From Salibaculum griseiflavum (GTDB lineage Bacteria; Pseudomonadota; Alphaproteobacteria; Rhodobacterales; Rhodobacteraceae), in the NCBI RefSeq assembly GCF_003129565.1, contig NZ_QETF01000005.1:62001-126000 (forward strand): a stretch of DNA of 64,000 nucleotides, read 5' to 3'. Positions 26,575 to 35,331 of this stretch are shown piece after piece. Within the stretch, counting starts at the first letter, position 1, and each line of letters begins with the position of its first letter. A program made the translations under genes and the position numbers. The notes beneath the pieces are model-generated. The model saw only the letters and a list, made by a program, of their open reading frames with translations, made no database searches and had not been told where the DNA came from.

Positions 26575-28228
26575 TGGCCTTGGCCTCCGGGTAAAGCAGC
26601 GCCTTGAAGGGCGCGGGGCCGAGGCGGCGATAGGCCTCGAGGAAGGTCTCGTCGCGGCCCTCGCGCAGGTCGAGATAGCCCATCACCAGCCGCTCGATGG
26701 CCGGGATGATCTCGTCCGCCGAGAACCCCGGCCCGGCGCGTTCGCCGATGGCCGCGGTTTCCGTATGATCGCCGCCCAGCGTGACCTGGTAGTTTTCCAG
26801 GCCCGCGCGATCCAGCCCGAGGATGCCGATATGGCCCACATGGTGGTGGCCGCAGGCATTGATGCAGCCGGAAATCTTGATCTTCAGCGCACCGATATCA
26901 TGCTCCAGCTTCAATTCGTCGAACCGCGTGGCGATCTGCTGGGCGATCGGGATCGACCGCGCCGTGGCCAGGGCGCAGTAATCCATGCCCGGGCAGGCGA
27001 TGATGTCACTGACGAGACCGATATTCGCCGTGGCCAGATCCGATGCCTTCAGCGCATCATGGATCGCAGGCAGGTCGCCCTTGTGCACATGGGGCAGGAT
27101 CACGTTCTGTTCGTGACTGATGCGCAACTCGTCATGGCCATAGTGTTCGGCGAGGTCGGCCAGCACGCGCATCTGCTCGGCGCTGGCATCGCCGGGCGTG
27201 GCGCCGTGTTTCTTGAGCGACACGGTGACGATGGCGTGGTTCGGGTGCCGATGTTCGGTCAGGTTGGTATCGGCCCAGGATCGGAAGACCGGGTCGGTCT
27301 GGTAGGCTTCATCATAGGGCGCAGCGGATTTTTCGGAAAAAGCCGGCGCAGCGAAGAAATGTTCGATATGTGAAAGCAAACCCCGGTCAAACCCTGCAAA
27401 ACCCGGTCTGATTTGTTGAAATTCCTCTTCCACAAGACGGCTGATTTCCTCGATCCCGTGTTCGTGGACAGTGATCTTGATGCGGGATTTGTACTTGTTG
27501 TCGCGCCGTCCAAGCAGGTTCCAGACACTCACCACGGCCTCGGTATAGGGCAGCAGGTCCGCTTGCGGCAGGAAGTCCCGCAAGACCTTGCCGATCATCG
27601 GTGTGCGGCCCAGCCCGCCACCGACGATCACGCGGTAGCCGATCTCGCCGTCCTTCTCGACGATCTCCAGCCCGATATCATGGGCGCGGGTCACGGCGCG
27701 GTCATGGCGGCTGCCGGAAACGGCGATCTTGAACTTGCGGGGCAGGAACTGGAATTGCGGATGGTCCGTGGACCATTGGCGCAACAGCTCTGCCACCGGG
27801 CGCGGATCGGCGATCTCGTCCGCGGCCGCGCCTGCGAAATGGTCCGCGGTCACGTTGCGTATGGTGTTGCCGCTGGTCTGTATGGCGTGCATCCCCACAT
27901 CGGCCAGCGCGTCCAGCATATCGGGCACATCGCGCAGCCTGGGCCAGTTGAACTGGATGTTCTGGCGCGTGGTGAAATGGCCGTAGCCCTTGTCCCAGCG
28001 CTCGGCGATCATCGCCAATTGCCGCATCTGGGCGCTGTTCAGCGTGCCGTAGGGGATGGCGACCCGCAGCATGTAGGCATGCAGTTGCAGGTAGAGCCCG
28101 TTCATCAGGCGCAGCGGCTTGAATTCATCCTCGGTCAGCGATCCGTCGATGCGCCGTTCCACCTGGGCGCGGAACTGGGTGACGCGTTCGCGAACAAAGG
28201 CTTCGTCGAAGTCGTTATAGTGATACAT
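26564..28228 (-). CDS. cysI: nitrite/sulfite reductase haemoprotein
   Basis: Predicted 554 residues. The cluster and sirohaem cysteines are in CPGMDYC and GCINACGHH. GHFTTRQNIQFNW and NTIRNVTADHFAG form the sirohaem-binding part. It reduces sulfite to sulfide with six electrons. GGAGAAGACGTG precedes the ATG at 28228, which overlaps the stop of the upstream DUF2849 gene (ATGA). No flavoprotein cysJ is present, in line with use of ferredoxin. Confidence 0.93.
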   Translation of the reverse strand: MYHYNDFDEAFVRERVTQFRAQVERRIDGSLTEDEFKPLRLMNGLYLQLHAYMLRVAIPYGTLNSAQMRQLAMIAERWDKGYGHFTTRQNIQFNWPRLRDVPDMLDALADVGMHAIQTSGNTIRNVTADHFAGAAADEIADPRPVAELLRQWSTDHPQFQFLPRKFKIAVSGSRHDRAVTRAHDIGLEIVEKDGEIGYRVIVGGGLGRTPMIGKVLRDFLPQADLLPYTEAVVSVWNLLGRRDNKYKSRIKITVHEHGIEEISRLVEEEFQQIRPGFAGFDRGLLSHIEHFFAAPAFSEKSAAPYDEAYQTDPVFRSWADTNLTEHRHPNHAIVTVSLKKHGATPGDASAEQMRVLADLAEHYGHDELRISHEQNVILPHVHKGDLPAIHDALKASDLATANIGLVSDIIACPGMDYCALATARSIPIAQQIATRFDELKLEHDIGALKIKISGCINACGHHHVGHIGILGLDRAGLENYQVTLGGDHTETAAIGERAGPGFSADEIIPAIERLVMGYLDLREGRDETFLEAYRRLGPAPFKALLYPEAKANAA

Positions 28229-28539
28229 CACGTCTTCTCCTGAATGTCGGCCTGCTTGCCATGGGCATAGTTCGAGGGGCCGCGCGTGCGGAAGGCCTCT
28301 CGGAAATGGGTGGGTTTGGGGCCGGTTTCGGCCTTGGTCGCGTCGGCGAGGTAAGCCCCCACGACCAGATGCGCCTCGGCGGCGGCTTCCAGCAGGCGCA
28401 GCTCGGCGGTGCGGGCATCCTCGATCAGCTCGGCATCGGACAGGCGGGGCGACCAATCTCCGGTCACGGTGCGCCAGACGGCATCACCTTCCAGCAGGCG
28501 GTTTGCGGTGACGACCTTGGGGGTAAAGGGACGGGGCAT
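28228..28539 (-). CDS. DUF2849 protein
   Basis: Predicted 103 residues. FTPKVVTANRLLEGDAVW and PKPTHFREAFRTRGPSNYAHGKQ match the DUF2849 family, which in Rhodobacteraceae sits between cysG and cysI. It overlaps both neighbours by one to four bases, so translation is coupled. The role in sulfite reduction is unknown. Confidence 0.9.
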   Translation of the reverse strand: MPRPFTPKVVTANRLLEGDAVWRTVTGDWSPRLSDAELIEDARTAELRLLEAAAEAHLVVGAYLADATKAETGPKPTHFREAFRTRGPSNYAHGKQADIQEKT

Positions 28540-29942
28540 CAGAGGGCCTCCTGTCTGTGGGGGGTAAGACGGTGCAGTTCGGCCTGTGGGTGGCGCGGGG
28601 CCAAGCCGATGAAGGTAAGGGCAGGGCCGCTCAGTCCGGCCTGTTCCATGTCGGGTTCCATCCGCGCGAGCGTGGTTTCCAGAATGCGTTGGTCGGGACG
28701 CGAGGCGTTCTCGACCACCGTCACCGGCGTCTCGGGCACGCCGCCATGCATCAGCAAACGCCCTTGAATGAAGCGCGCGGCCCGTTTGCCCATGTAGATC
28801 GCCGTGACCTCGCCCGGTGCGGCCAGCGCACGCCAGTCGTGGTCAGCAAAGCCCTTTGTGTCATGACCGGTCAGGAACCGGATCTGGCTGTTGCGGCCCC
28901 GTTTCGTCAGGGATTGGCCCAGGCTGGCGCAGGCGGCTGCGGCGGCGGTGATGCCGGGAATGATGCTGTAGGGCAGGTCATGGGCCGCGATGGCGTCGAT
29001 CTCTTCGTCAAGCCGGCCGAAGATCATCGGGTCGCCCCCTTTGAGGCGCACGACATGCGCGCCGGCCTGTGCATGTTCGACAATCAGCGTGTTGATCTCG
29101 TCCTGTGCCATGGCTTTGCCAAAGCCATGTTTGCCCGCGTCGATCATCAGCGCCTCGCGCCGGGCCAGTTCCAGGATGCCCGGGCTGACCAGCCGGTCGT
29201 GGATCACCACGTCGGCTTCGTCCAGCGCCTTGCGCGCCTTGAGGGTCAGGAGCTCCGGGTCGCCCGGGCCGGCGCCGACAAAATCGACGCGGCCGCCGGA
29301 GGGTGATGCCGAAAGGTGCCGGACCAGCAAGTCGTCCAGTGCGGCCTGCGCCGCGTCCTCACCGCCTTGATCCATGGCGCGTGGCCCGGCATCGAAATAG
29401 TAGTCGGCCCAGAAATCCCGACGCGCCCGGCCAAAGGGCAGATGTTCGGCCATCTTACGAAACCCTTTGCCGATCCGCGCCAGCGGCCCCAGCGATACGG
29501 GCAGGCGTTCTTCCAGTTCGGCCTTGATCCTGCGGGCCAGGACAGGGGCCGCGCCCTCGGTGCCGATTGCGACGGTCACGGGGTCGCGGTCGACGATGGC
29601 CGGGGTGATGAAGGCGCTGTCAGAGAGGTTGTCGACGATATTGACCAAGGCGCCCTCGGCCCGGCCGATCTCGGCGGTGCGGGCGTCCAGCGCCGCGTCC
29701 TCGTCTGCGGCATAGACCAGCACCGCGCAAAGCGCGTCGCCCGGCGCGATGGCGCGGCGGTGCAGTGTCAGCCGGCCCGCCGCCGCCCAATCCGTGATCT
29801 CGGGCGCCGGGGCAGGGGCGAAAACGGTGATCCTGGCGCTGGTCTTGAGCAGCAGGCGCAGCTTGGCAAGCGCCGCTTCGCCGCCGCCGGACAGGACGAC
29901 GCGCCGGGCGTTGAGATCAAGGAAGATGGGAAAGTGCTGCAT
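28539..29942 (-). CDS. cysG: sirohaem synthase CysG (multifunctional)
   Basis: Predicted 467 residues. The N-terminal third is the precorrin-2 dehydrogenase/ferrochelatase part (RRVVLSGGGEAALAKLRLLL, VNIVDNLSDSAFITPAIV). The C-terminal part is uroporphyrinogen III methyltransferase (VDFVGAGPGDPELLTLKA, HVVRLKGGDPMIFGR, GITAAAAACA). It makes the sirohaem used by CysI and is first in the five-gene operon. Confidence 0.95.
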   Translation of the reverse strand: MQHFPIFLDLNARRVVLSGGGEAALAKLRLLLKTSARITVFAPAPAPEITDWAAAGRLTLHRRAIAPGDALCAVLVYAADEDAALDARTAEIGRAEGALVNIVDNLSDSAFITPAIVDRDPVTVAIGTEGAAPVLARRIKAELEERLPVSLGPLARIGKGFRKMAEHLPFGRARRDFWADYYFDAGPRAMDQGGEDAAQAALDDLLVRHLSASPSGGRVDFVGAGPGDPELLTLKARKALDEADVVIHDRLVSPGILELARREALMIDAGKHGFGKAMAQDEINTLIVEHAQAGAHVVRLKGGDPMIFGRLDEEIDAIAAHDLPYSIIPGITAAAAACASLGQSLTKRGRNSQIRFLTGHDTKGFADHDWRALAAPGEVTAIYMGKRAARFIQGRLLMHGGVPETPVTVVENASRPDQRILETTLARMEPDMEQAGLSGPALTFIGLAPRHPQAELHRLTPHRQEAL

Positions 29943-30075
29943 GATGACCCCTCTGGTTTCCGCTCAGAATAGAAAAATTTCCCGCTTAATTGGAGTGGGT
30001 CTTGCCAAATAGGGACGTATGTTCCAGAACGCGCAGGTGCCGGAACAATCGTTCATGAACCGGAAAGGAAGCGAA
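29943..30075. promoter_or_regulatory. divergent promoter region cysG / lrp-type gene
   Basis: Only 133 bases separate the two divergent starts. An AT-rich patch (AATAGAAAAATTT) lies next to the cysG start, and GTTCC ... GGAAC form an inverted repeat at 30029-30054. The adjacent Lrp-type protein is the obvious candidate to bind here; that is inferred from the layout. Confidence 0.45.
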
Positions 30076-30537
30076 ATGTCGGTCCGAATTGATGCGCTTG
30101 ATCGGAAAATCCTGGAGCAGCTTCAGCGCGACGCCAGCCAGTCGCTGGACGATATCGCCAAGCAAGTCGGCTCTTCCAAGACGCCGGTCTGGAACCGGAT
30201 TCGCAAGATGCGAGAGGCGGGGATCATCGGCCAGCAGACGGTGTTGCTGGATGCCGAGGCGCTGGGGTTCGAGGCCTGTTTCTTCGTCCTGATCCGGACC
30301 AGCGAACACGAGGCGGACTGGCAGGCGAAGTTCCTGAAGGCCTTGCGCGACCGCCCCGAGGTGCAGGAGGCCCACCGGCTGGCGGGGGATATCGACTATA
30401 TCCTGAAGGTCCGTGTGAAAAACGCACGCGCCTACGACGCCTTCTACCAGGCGCTGATTTCCGAGGTGCGGGTGCACAACGTCACCGCGCTTTTGTCCAT
30501 GGAAGAGATCAAGTCGACCGTGGCGCTGCCGCTCTAG
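30076..30537 (+). CDS. Lrp/AsnC family transcriptional regulator
   Basis: Predicted 153 residues. The N-terminal winged helix reads ALDRKILEQLQRDASQSLDDIAKQVGSS and the recognition helix TPVWNRIRKMREAGII. The C-terminal RAM domain ends VTALLSMEEIKSTVALPL. ATG 30076 follows AAAGGAAG, whereas the upstream ATGs lack such a site. It is divergent from cysG, so it probably senses an amino acid (perhaps cysteine or methionine) and controls sulfate assimilation. Confidence 0.88.
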   Translation: MSVRIDALDRKILEQLQRDASQSLDDIAKQVGSSKTPVWNRIRKMREAGIIGQQTVLLDAEALGFEACFFVLIRTSEHEADWQAKFLKALRDRPEVQEAHRLAGDIDYILKVRVKNARAYDAFYQALISEVRVHNVTALLSMEEIKSTVALPL

Positions 30538-31181
30538 CCCAGGATACGGCTAAGTTCGCGCAACAGCTTCTCGCGGATGGCGCGGGGATAATCGCGGTGC
30601 TGACGCGCGGTGATGACGAACCCGTCACGGGTGATGATTTCGCGGCGGTAGAAATTGGTGATCGCCAGCCCCATGCTTTCGATGGCGATGCCGTTGACGG
30701 TGACCCCGGCCCGTTCGGCGGCACGCACCATGGGCCGGGGGTCGCTGCCGGAATTGGGCGTGCCATCGCCCGACACATCGATGACCCGGCGGTCGCAGGC
30801 GGGCGCATCGGCGAACTGGCGCAGGGCGAAGTCCAGCGCTTCGGCCGGGGCGGTGTCGGACAGCACGAAGGCGCGCGGCATGGCGCGGGCCTGCGCAGCG
30901 AAGGTCTGCACATCGGTGCGGCTGCGCAGCTGGGTCCACGGGATCGACAGCTCCTGCCGGTCCACGCCTGACCATTGGACCACGGCCAGCGCCGACTGCC
31001 CTTGCACGATCACATCCGTGATCTCGGCATCCAGAAGCGCATCGGCCAGCCCGTCCACCTGCAGCCGGTATTCGGCCACATCAATGGAATTGGAGACGTC
31101 GATTGTCAGAAGAAGGGCAGTTTCGCAGGCATGCGCAGCCTGTGCCATGCAGATCGCCACTGATGCCGCCCATAGCCTCAT
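30534..31181 (-). CDS. DUF1194 secreted VWA-like protein
   Basis: Predicted 215 residues. A signal peptide (MRLWAASVAICMAQAAHA) precedes CETALLLTIDVSNSID, whose DVSNS is a MIDAS-type DxSxS motif. VIDVSGDGTPNSGSDPR is the second metal loop. DUF1194 proteins are von Willebrand A-like and exported. Its stop and that of the convergent Lrp gene share the palindrome CTAG (30534-30537). Confidence 0.88.
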   Translation of the reverse strand: MRLWAASVAICMAQAAHACETALLLTIDVSNSIDVAEYRLQVDGLADALLDAEITDVIVQGQSALAVVQWSGVDRQELSIPWTQLRSRTDVQTFAAQARAMPRAFVLSDTAPAEALDFALRQFADAPACDRRVIDVSGDGTPNSGSDPRPMVRAAERAGVTVNGIAIESMGLAITNFYRREIITRDGFVITARQHRDYPRAIREKLLRELSRILG

Positions 31182-31269
31182 GGGATCAGCTTGCCCCAGA
31201 TCGTCGCTTTTGAGAAGTGCAGGCTTCTGTTGCCAGGTGCCTGCGAACCCCGCCAGCCCTTGCTAGAGG

Positions 31270-31550
31270 ACTGGGCTTAGATTTCGGTCTTGTTACCGCT
31301 TAGGCGGCAACTGCAACCGGAGCACGATTGTCGTTGGCAATTGTACTTTTTCGGGCCGATACGGTGGCACCCCGCCGAGACAAAGCTAACCCCTTTAGAC
31401 GTTCGTCGATCCTGTTTCGGCCCCATGGTCCCCCAACGAGGGTTATTTGGTGGAGCCGCCGGGTACCGCCCCCGGGTCCGATCCGCTTATTACGAGCGCG
31501 TTTATGTCCATAGTCCCGAAGGACATTTCGAATATGCGGCTTGAGGCGCG
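31270..31550 (-). ncRNA. ssrA: two-piece (permuted) tmRNA, ssrA
   Basis: On the minus strand the acceptor piece comes first and ends GGCGGCTCCACCA at 31448. A 23-base spacer (31447-31425) follows, and then the coding piece begins GGGGCCGAAACAGGATCGACG at 31424. The acceptor stem GGGGCCG / CGGCTCC pairs over 7 bp with one G-U, across the permutation. The tag frame 31338-31300 encodes ANDNRAPVAVAA and stop, the alphaproteobacterial degradation tag, with the stop codon in the loop of a hairpin. The outer ends are approximate. Confidence 0.95.
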
Positions 31551-31565
31551 CGATTTCAAGGGGGA

Positions 31566-31913
31566 TCAGGGCCAGTGGACCCAGATCAGGTAGGCCGCCG
31601 GGGGCCACTCGAAAGCCAGGAAGACAAGGGCTTTTTTCAGCGGTGGCCGGTCCAGCAGGATCGAAAGCGCCCGACCGGCCCCTGCGCCGAAATAGGCGAT
31701 ACCAAGGGCGAAACAGGCTGGCGCACCCGCCAGCAGGCACCAGACCCCCAGCGCCACGAACAAGCCGCCCGATCCCGCGCGCAGCTCGCTCAGGCCCATT
31801 GTGCTGTCGGTCGGCGCCAGGTCAAGCGCGCTGGCGGTGTAACGCGGCGCAACGAAACCGAACGCGCCGAACGCGATGGTCAGAAGGGCGATGAGGATGT
31901 CGATGGCGGGCAT
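31566..31913 (-). CDS. DUF4345 small membrane protein
   Basis: Predicted 115 residues with four hydrophobic segments. The FGFVAPRYTASALDL and LRAGSGGLFVALG blocks suggest the DUF4345 family of four-helix inner-membrane proteins. Function unknown. It lies just upstream of ssrA on the same strand. Confidence 0.75.
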   Translation of the reverse strand: MPAIDILIALLTIAFGAFGFVAPRYTASALDLAPTDSTMGLSELRAGSGGLFVALGVWCLLAGAPACFALGIAYFGAGAGRALSILLDRPPLKKALVFLAFEWPPAAYLIWVHWP

Positions 31914-31962
31914 GGGGTCTCTCCTGTGGACGGAAACCTAGCCCGGCCCCCCGCAAACGGAA

Positions 31963-31986
31963 AGGGCGGCCCCGAAAGACCGCCCT
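31963..31986 (-). terminator. terminator after the polyamine-type binding protein
   Basis: AGGGCGG pairs with CCGCCCT around a 10-base loop; on the minus strand the stem is followed by a short T-rich stretch. Confidence 0.7.
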
Positions 31987-32006
31987 CTGTCCCGATATCA
32001 GGACGA

Positions 32007-33053
32007 TCAGAACCCGGCTTTGATCCGCTCGAAGGTCTCGATCATCTGTTCGCGAAGTTCGATATCCATCGGCAACTGGGCCAGCACCGGGGTGCTGGGC
32101 TGCCCCATCCCGACCGCGGCCAGGGTTTCGTCGTCGAAACTGGCCATGGCTTCGGTGTTGGCGTGGGCATAGCCCCATTCGTTGACGATGTATTCCGCCG
32201 AAGAGGGCTGGAGCCACGCCTCGACGAAATCATGCGCCTTTTCCTCGGAGCCGGGACCGTCCACAAGGTTCACGTAGCCGCAGAACCATTGCGACGAGCC
32301 TTCCTCTGCCTCGCGGTTGAAGGCGACGGGGTGGCCCTCGTCGGCCAGGCCCACATAGCTTTCATTCCACGACCAGGCCACGACCACCTCGCCGGTGGCC
32401 ATCAGCTGGTTCAGCTCGGCCCCGTCGGCCCAGTAGGTGCGGGCATTCTGGTGGGCTTCGCGCAGCCACGCGGCGGCGCGTTCGAAGTCTTCCTGAGTTG
32501 CCTGGGTCCAGTCGGTGGTGCCGGTGGCCAGGTAGGCCAGTGCGAAGCTGTCATCGACATTGTCGGGCAGGCTGGTGCGGCCCGCATAGGCGGGGTCGAG
32601 GAAGACCTGCAGGCTGGCCGCATCCTCGGCGCTGACCTCTTCGGTGTTGTAGAGCAGGGCCGTGGCGCCGTTGTCGGCGGGGATGAAATAGACATCGTCG
32701 CCATCGGTGAAGACCGAGTCGGTCTTGAAGTTCTCGGCCAGGGTCGCGTAGCTGGGAATCTGGCTGATGTCCCAAGGCTCGATCAGGCCGGCGTCCCGCC
32801 ATTTCTGGACCGAGTGCGGGCAGGGATGCGAGATATCCGCGCGAAAGCCCGAGCGCAGCTTCTGGAACGCTTCTTCCTCTTCGCCGAAGAAGGCGAAGGT
32901 CGGGGCGCTGCCATGGGTGTCGATATATTGCTGGTAGAAGCCTTCTTCCTCGTAGCCGGACCAGTCGAAGACCAGAAGGTCAGCGTCCTGCGCCGAGACG
33001 GCGGTGGCGAGGGCCGCGACCGAGGCGGCGCCGAGATAGGTTGTCAGTTTCAT
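32007..33053 (-). CDS. extracellular solute-binding protein, spermidine/putrescine type
   Basis: Predicted 348 residues. A signal peptide MKLTTYLGAASVAALATAVSA is followed by LLVFDWSGYEEEGF, as in PotD/PotF-like proteins. YFIPADNGATALLYNTEEV and VVAWSWNESYVGL are ligand-cleft strands. It should bind a polyamine or related cation in the periplasm. No permease or ATPase gene is adjacent, so its transporter partners lie elsewhere. GGGAGA precedes the ATG at 33053; the longer frame would bury the signal peptide. Confidence 0.85.
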   Translation of the reverse strand: MKLTTYLGAASVAALATAVSAQDADLLVFDWSGYEEEGFYQQYIDTHGSAPTFAFFGEEEEAFQKLRSGFRADISHPCPHSVQKWRDAGLIEPWDISQIPSYATLAENFKTDSVFTDGDDVYFIPADNGATALLYNTEEVSAEDAASLQVFLDPAYAGRTSLPDNVDDSFALAYLATGTTDWTQATQEDFERAAAWLREAHQNARTYWADGAELNQLMATGEVVVAWSWNESYVGLADEGHPVAFNREAEEGSSQWFCGYVNLVDGPGSEEKAHDFVEAWLQPSSAEYIVNEWGYAHANTEAMASFDDETLAAVGMGQPSTPVLAQLPMDIELREQMIETFERIKAGF

Positions 33054-33204
33054 TCCGATCTCCCGTTTGGAACGTGATGGATCGACGCTAAGTTCAACCA
33101 AGGCCTTTCCGCAAGGGGCAAAGCGCGATGCGGCTTGTCATATTGCCCCCTGCGCGCGGTTCTGCCAGTTTTGACGGCAAAGCCAGCAGGAAAGGGCGCG
33201 CATC

Positions 33205-33915
33205 ATGGCCAAGGATCACGAAACCGGCAGGGCGGATCGGCTGCCGGTCAGCCAGCGGATCGACAGCCGCGTGGCTGCGGACCCCAAGCGGCGGCAGATG
33301 CGACCGACCGACTGGGCGATCAAGGGCGAGCTGTTCCTGAATTGCAATTGCACGGTTTTCTGCCCCTGCGTGGTCAGCCTCGGTCAGCATCCGCCGACCG
33401 AAGGCAATTGCAAGGCCTGGATGGCCATTGCCATCGACGAGGGCCATTACGAGGGGGCGGACCTGACGGGCCTGAATGTCGGGCTGCTGGCCGAGATCCC
33501 GGGCCGCATGGCCGAGGGCAACTGGAAAGTCGCTGTCTATGTCGATGAACGGGCCAGCGAGCCGGCCTATCAGGGCCTGCTGAAGATTCTCAGCGGCGAG
33601 GCGGGCGGCACGACGGGCCTGTTCACCATGCTGGTCAGCGAAATCATCGGCGCCGAGCGCGAAAAGGTCCAGATCATGCGCGAGGGGCCGCGCCGGGGGC
33701 TCTATATCGGGCGCAAGGTGCAGGGCGAGATCGAGATGATCCCGGGCGCCGATCCCGATCATCCTGTGGTCATGTCCAACACCAAATACTGGATGGGCCC
33801 CGACGTGATCGCCGCGCGCGGGCTGAAATCCAAGGTGCGCGATTATGGCCGGGTCTGGGACCTGTCCGGCAAGTCGGGAGAAATCTGCGCCATCGACTGG
33901 AAAGGGCCATCCTGA
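33205..33915 (+). CDS. DUF1326 domain protein
   Basis: Predicted 236 residues. NCNCTVFCPCVVS holds the CxCxxxCPC cluster typical of DUF1326, then TEGNCKAWMAIAIDEGHYEG. The cysteine set suggests metal binding; function unknown. AGGAAAGGG lies eight bases before ATG 33205. A later ATG at 33298 (MRPTDW) matches where the family domain begins and is an alternative. Translation is coupled to the DinB gene (TGATG). Confidence 0.87.
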   Translation: MAKDHETGRADRLPVSQRIDSRVAADPKRRQMRPTDWAIKGELFLNCNCTVFCPCVVSLGQHPPTEGNCKAWMAIAIDEGHYEGADLTGLNVGLLAEIPGRMAEGNWKVAVYVDERASEPAYQGLLKILSGEAGGTTGLFTMLVSEIIGAEREKVQIMREGPRRGLYIGRKVQGEIEMIPGADPDHPVVMSNTKYWMGPDVIAARGLKSKVRDYGRVWDLSGKSGEICAIDWKGPS

Positions 33916-34424
33916 TGATGATCACGCCCGACTACTGCCGGACGATGGCCCGCTACAATCAATGGCAGAACCGCGCCGTGACCGACTGCGTGCAGGCCAT
34001 GCCACCGGCCGCGCTTGAAGAGGATCGCGGGGCGTTCTTCGGGTCGATCCTGGGCACGCTCAACCACCTGCTTTGGGCGGATCTGATGTGGATGGCGCGG
34101 CTGGAAGGAGGTTCCGCGCCCGATGTGACCTCCGCCGACAGTCCCGAGATGACCCCGAATGTCAGGGAATGGGCGCGTCAGCGGTTCGTCGTCGATGGCC
34201 GCATCCGGGAATGGGCCCGAAAGCTGGACGCCGTCGATCTTGTTGGGGAATTGGCCTGGCAGTCCGGATCGATGCGGGTCGAAATGCGTCGGCCGATCGC
34301 CCTGTGCGTCGTGCATATGTTCAACCACCAGACCCATCATCGCGGGCAGGTCCATGCCATGCTGACCGCTGCAGGGCGGGATCCGGGTGTCACCGACCTT
34401 GCCATGATGCCGGACGCGGGCTGA
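33915..34424 (+). CDS. DinB family protein
   Basis: Predicted 169 residues. The four-helix DinB/YfiT fold shows its metal-site histidines in LNHLLWADLMW and FNHQTHHRGQVHAML. Bacterial members are often bacillithiol- or mycothiol-linked S-transferases in Gram-positives; in this lineage the thiol is unknown. It overlaps DUF1326 by one base. Confidence 0.87.
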   Translation: MMITPDYCRTMARYNQWQNRAVTDCVQAMPPAALEEDRGAFFGSILGTLNHLLWADLMWMARLEGGSAPDVTSADSPEMTPNVREWARQRFVVDGRIREWARKLDAVDLVGELAWQSGSMRVEMRRPIALCVVHMFNHQTHHRGQVHAMLTAAGRDPGVTDLAMMPDAG

Positions 34425-34425
34425 C

Positions 34426-34656
34426 ATGCCGCTGCTGCTTGCCATCCTCGGCGCGGTGATCGTGTTCCTTTGGTGGTCGCATCGCCGTGCCACCGCCGAG
34501 GCGGCGCCGAAACCGCCCGCCTGCATCTGGCTGGCCACCGGCGAGACGCGCGGCCGGTTGCGCGAATATCGATGCGATAGCTGCGGCGTGACCGGCTACA
34601 CCACGGGCGATGGCCCGCCAAAAACCTGCAAGAAGGACCTGAAGGGGCGGGGCTGA
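34426..34656 (+). CDS. small membrane protein with CxxC
   Basis: Predicted 76 residues. One N-terminal transmembrane helix (LLLAILGAVIVFLWW) and a short soluble tail with CDSCG and a further Cys pair suggesting a zinc knuckle. It starts one base after the DinB stop. I recognise no family. Confidence 0.6.
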   Translation: MPLLLAILGAVIVFLWWSHRRATAEAAPKPPACIWLATGETRGRLREYRCDSCGVTGYTTGDGPPKTCKKDLKGRG

Positions 34657-34865
34657 AATCGGCTCGGGCGACGGAATCCGACGAAAAATTCGTCGTTTTC
34701 GCGCCAAGAACCGCCTTGGACGGTTGTTTTCCCATTTCAAGGGCTGTTACGCTTCGTCGCAGGGAAGGTCGGCATTCCGGCTGGTCTGACCTCAAATAAC
34801 AGAGGCGAATCAAGGGCTTGCGCCCAAGATGCGCAAGCCTTCGGTTCGACCGGACAGGAGGGAAC

Positions 34866-35285
34866 ATGTTCAAACACATCATGATGCCTGTCGACCTGGG
34901 TCATGCTGACAAGCTGGACCGGGCGATGACGGTGGCCGCTGACCTGGCCAAGCATTACGGGGCAGACATCACCTTTGTCGGTGTCACATCCAACGCGCCG
35001 GGCTCCGTGGCGCGCACACCCGAGGAATACCGCGAAAAGCTTGCCAAGCTCGCGGCGGCGCAGGCTGAACTCAACGGTATCGAAACCAAGTCCCACGCGG
35101 TCTTCAGCCATGACCCGGCGGTCGATCTCGATGACAAGCTGATCGAGGCGAGGAAGGAACTCGGTGCGGATCTCGTGGTGATGGCCACGCATCTGCCCAA
35201 CATGGGCGACATGTTCCTGCCATCCCATGGCGGCGAACTGGCGCGTCACTCGGACGTCAGCGTTTTCTTGGTGCGCCACGCCTGA
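34866..35285 (+). CDS. universal stress protein UspA family
   Basis: Predicted 139 residues. MFKHIMMPVDLGH at the start, then ADLVVMATHLPNMGDMFLPS near the C-terminus. The ATP-binding motif G-x2-G-x9-G(S/T) is degenerate: MGDMFLPSHGGELARHSDVSV. AGGAGGG precedes ATG 34866. It sits 46 bases upstream of a BCCT transporter; in other bacteria such paired UspA proteins tune the transporter with nucleotide level. Confidence 0.9.
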   Translation: MFKHIMMPVDLGHADKLDRAMTVAADLAKHYGADITFVGVTSNAPGSVARTPEEYREKLAKLAAAQAELNGIETKSHAVFSHDPAVDLDDKLIEARKELGADLVVMATHLPNMGDMFLPSHGGELARHSDVSVFLVRHA

Positions 35286-35331
35286 CGCGTGGCCGCAGGA
35301 CCGTGAAGCAATAATTACAGGGGGGCCATAC

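Noticed and set aside
34705-34732. Possible terminator with AACCG/CGGTT stem upstream of uspA
   Set aside because: Only a 5-bp stem and no clear gene to end; too weak to list.
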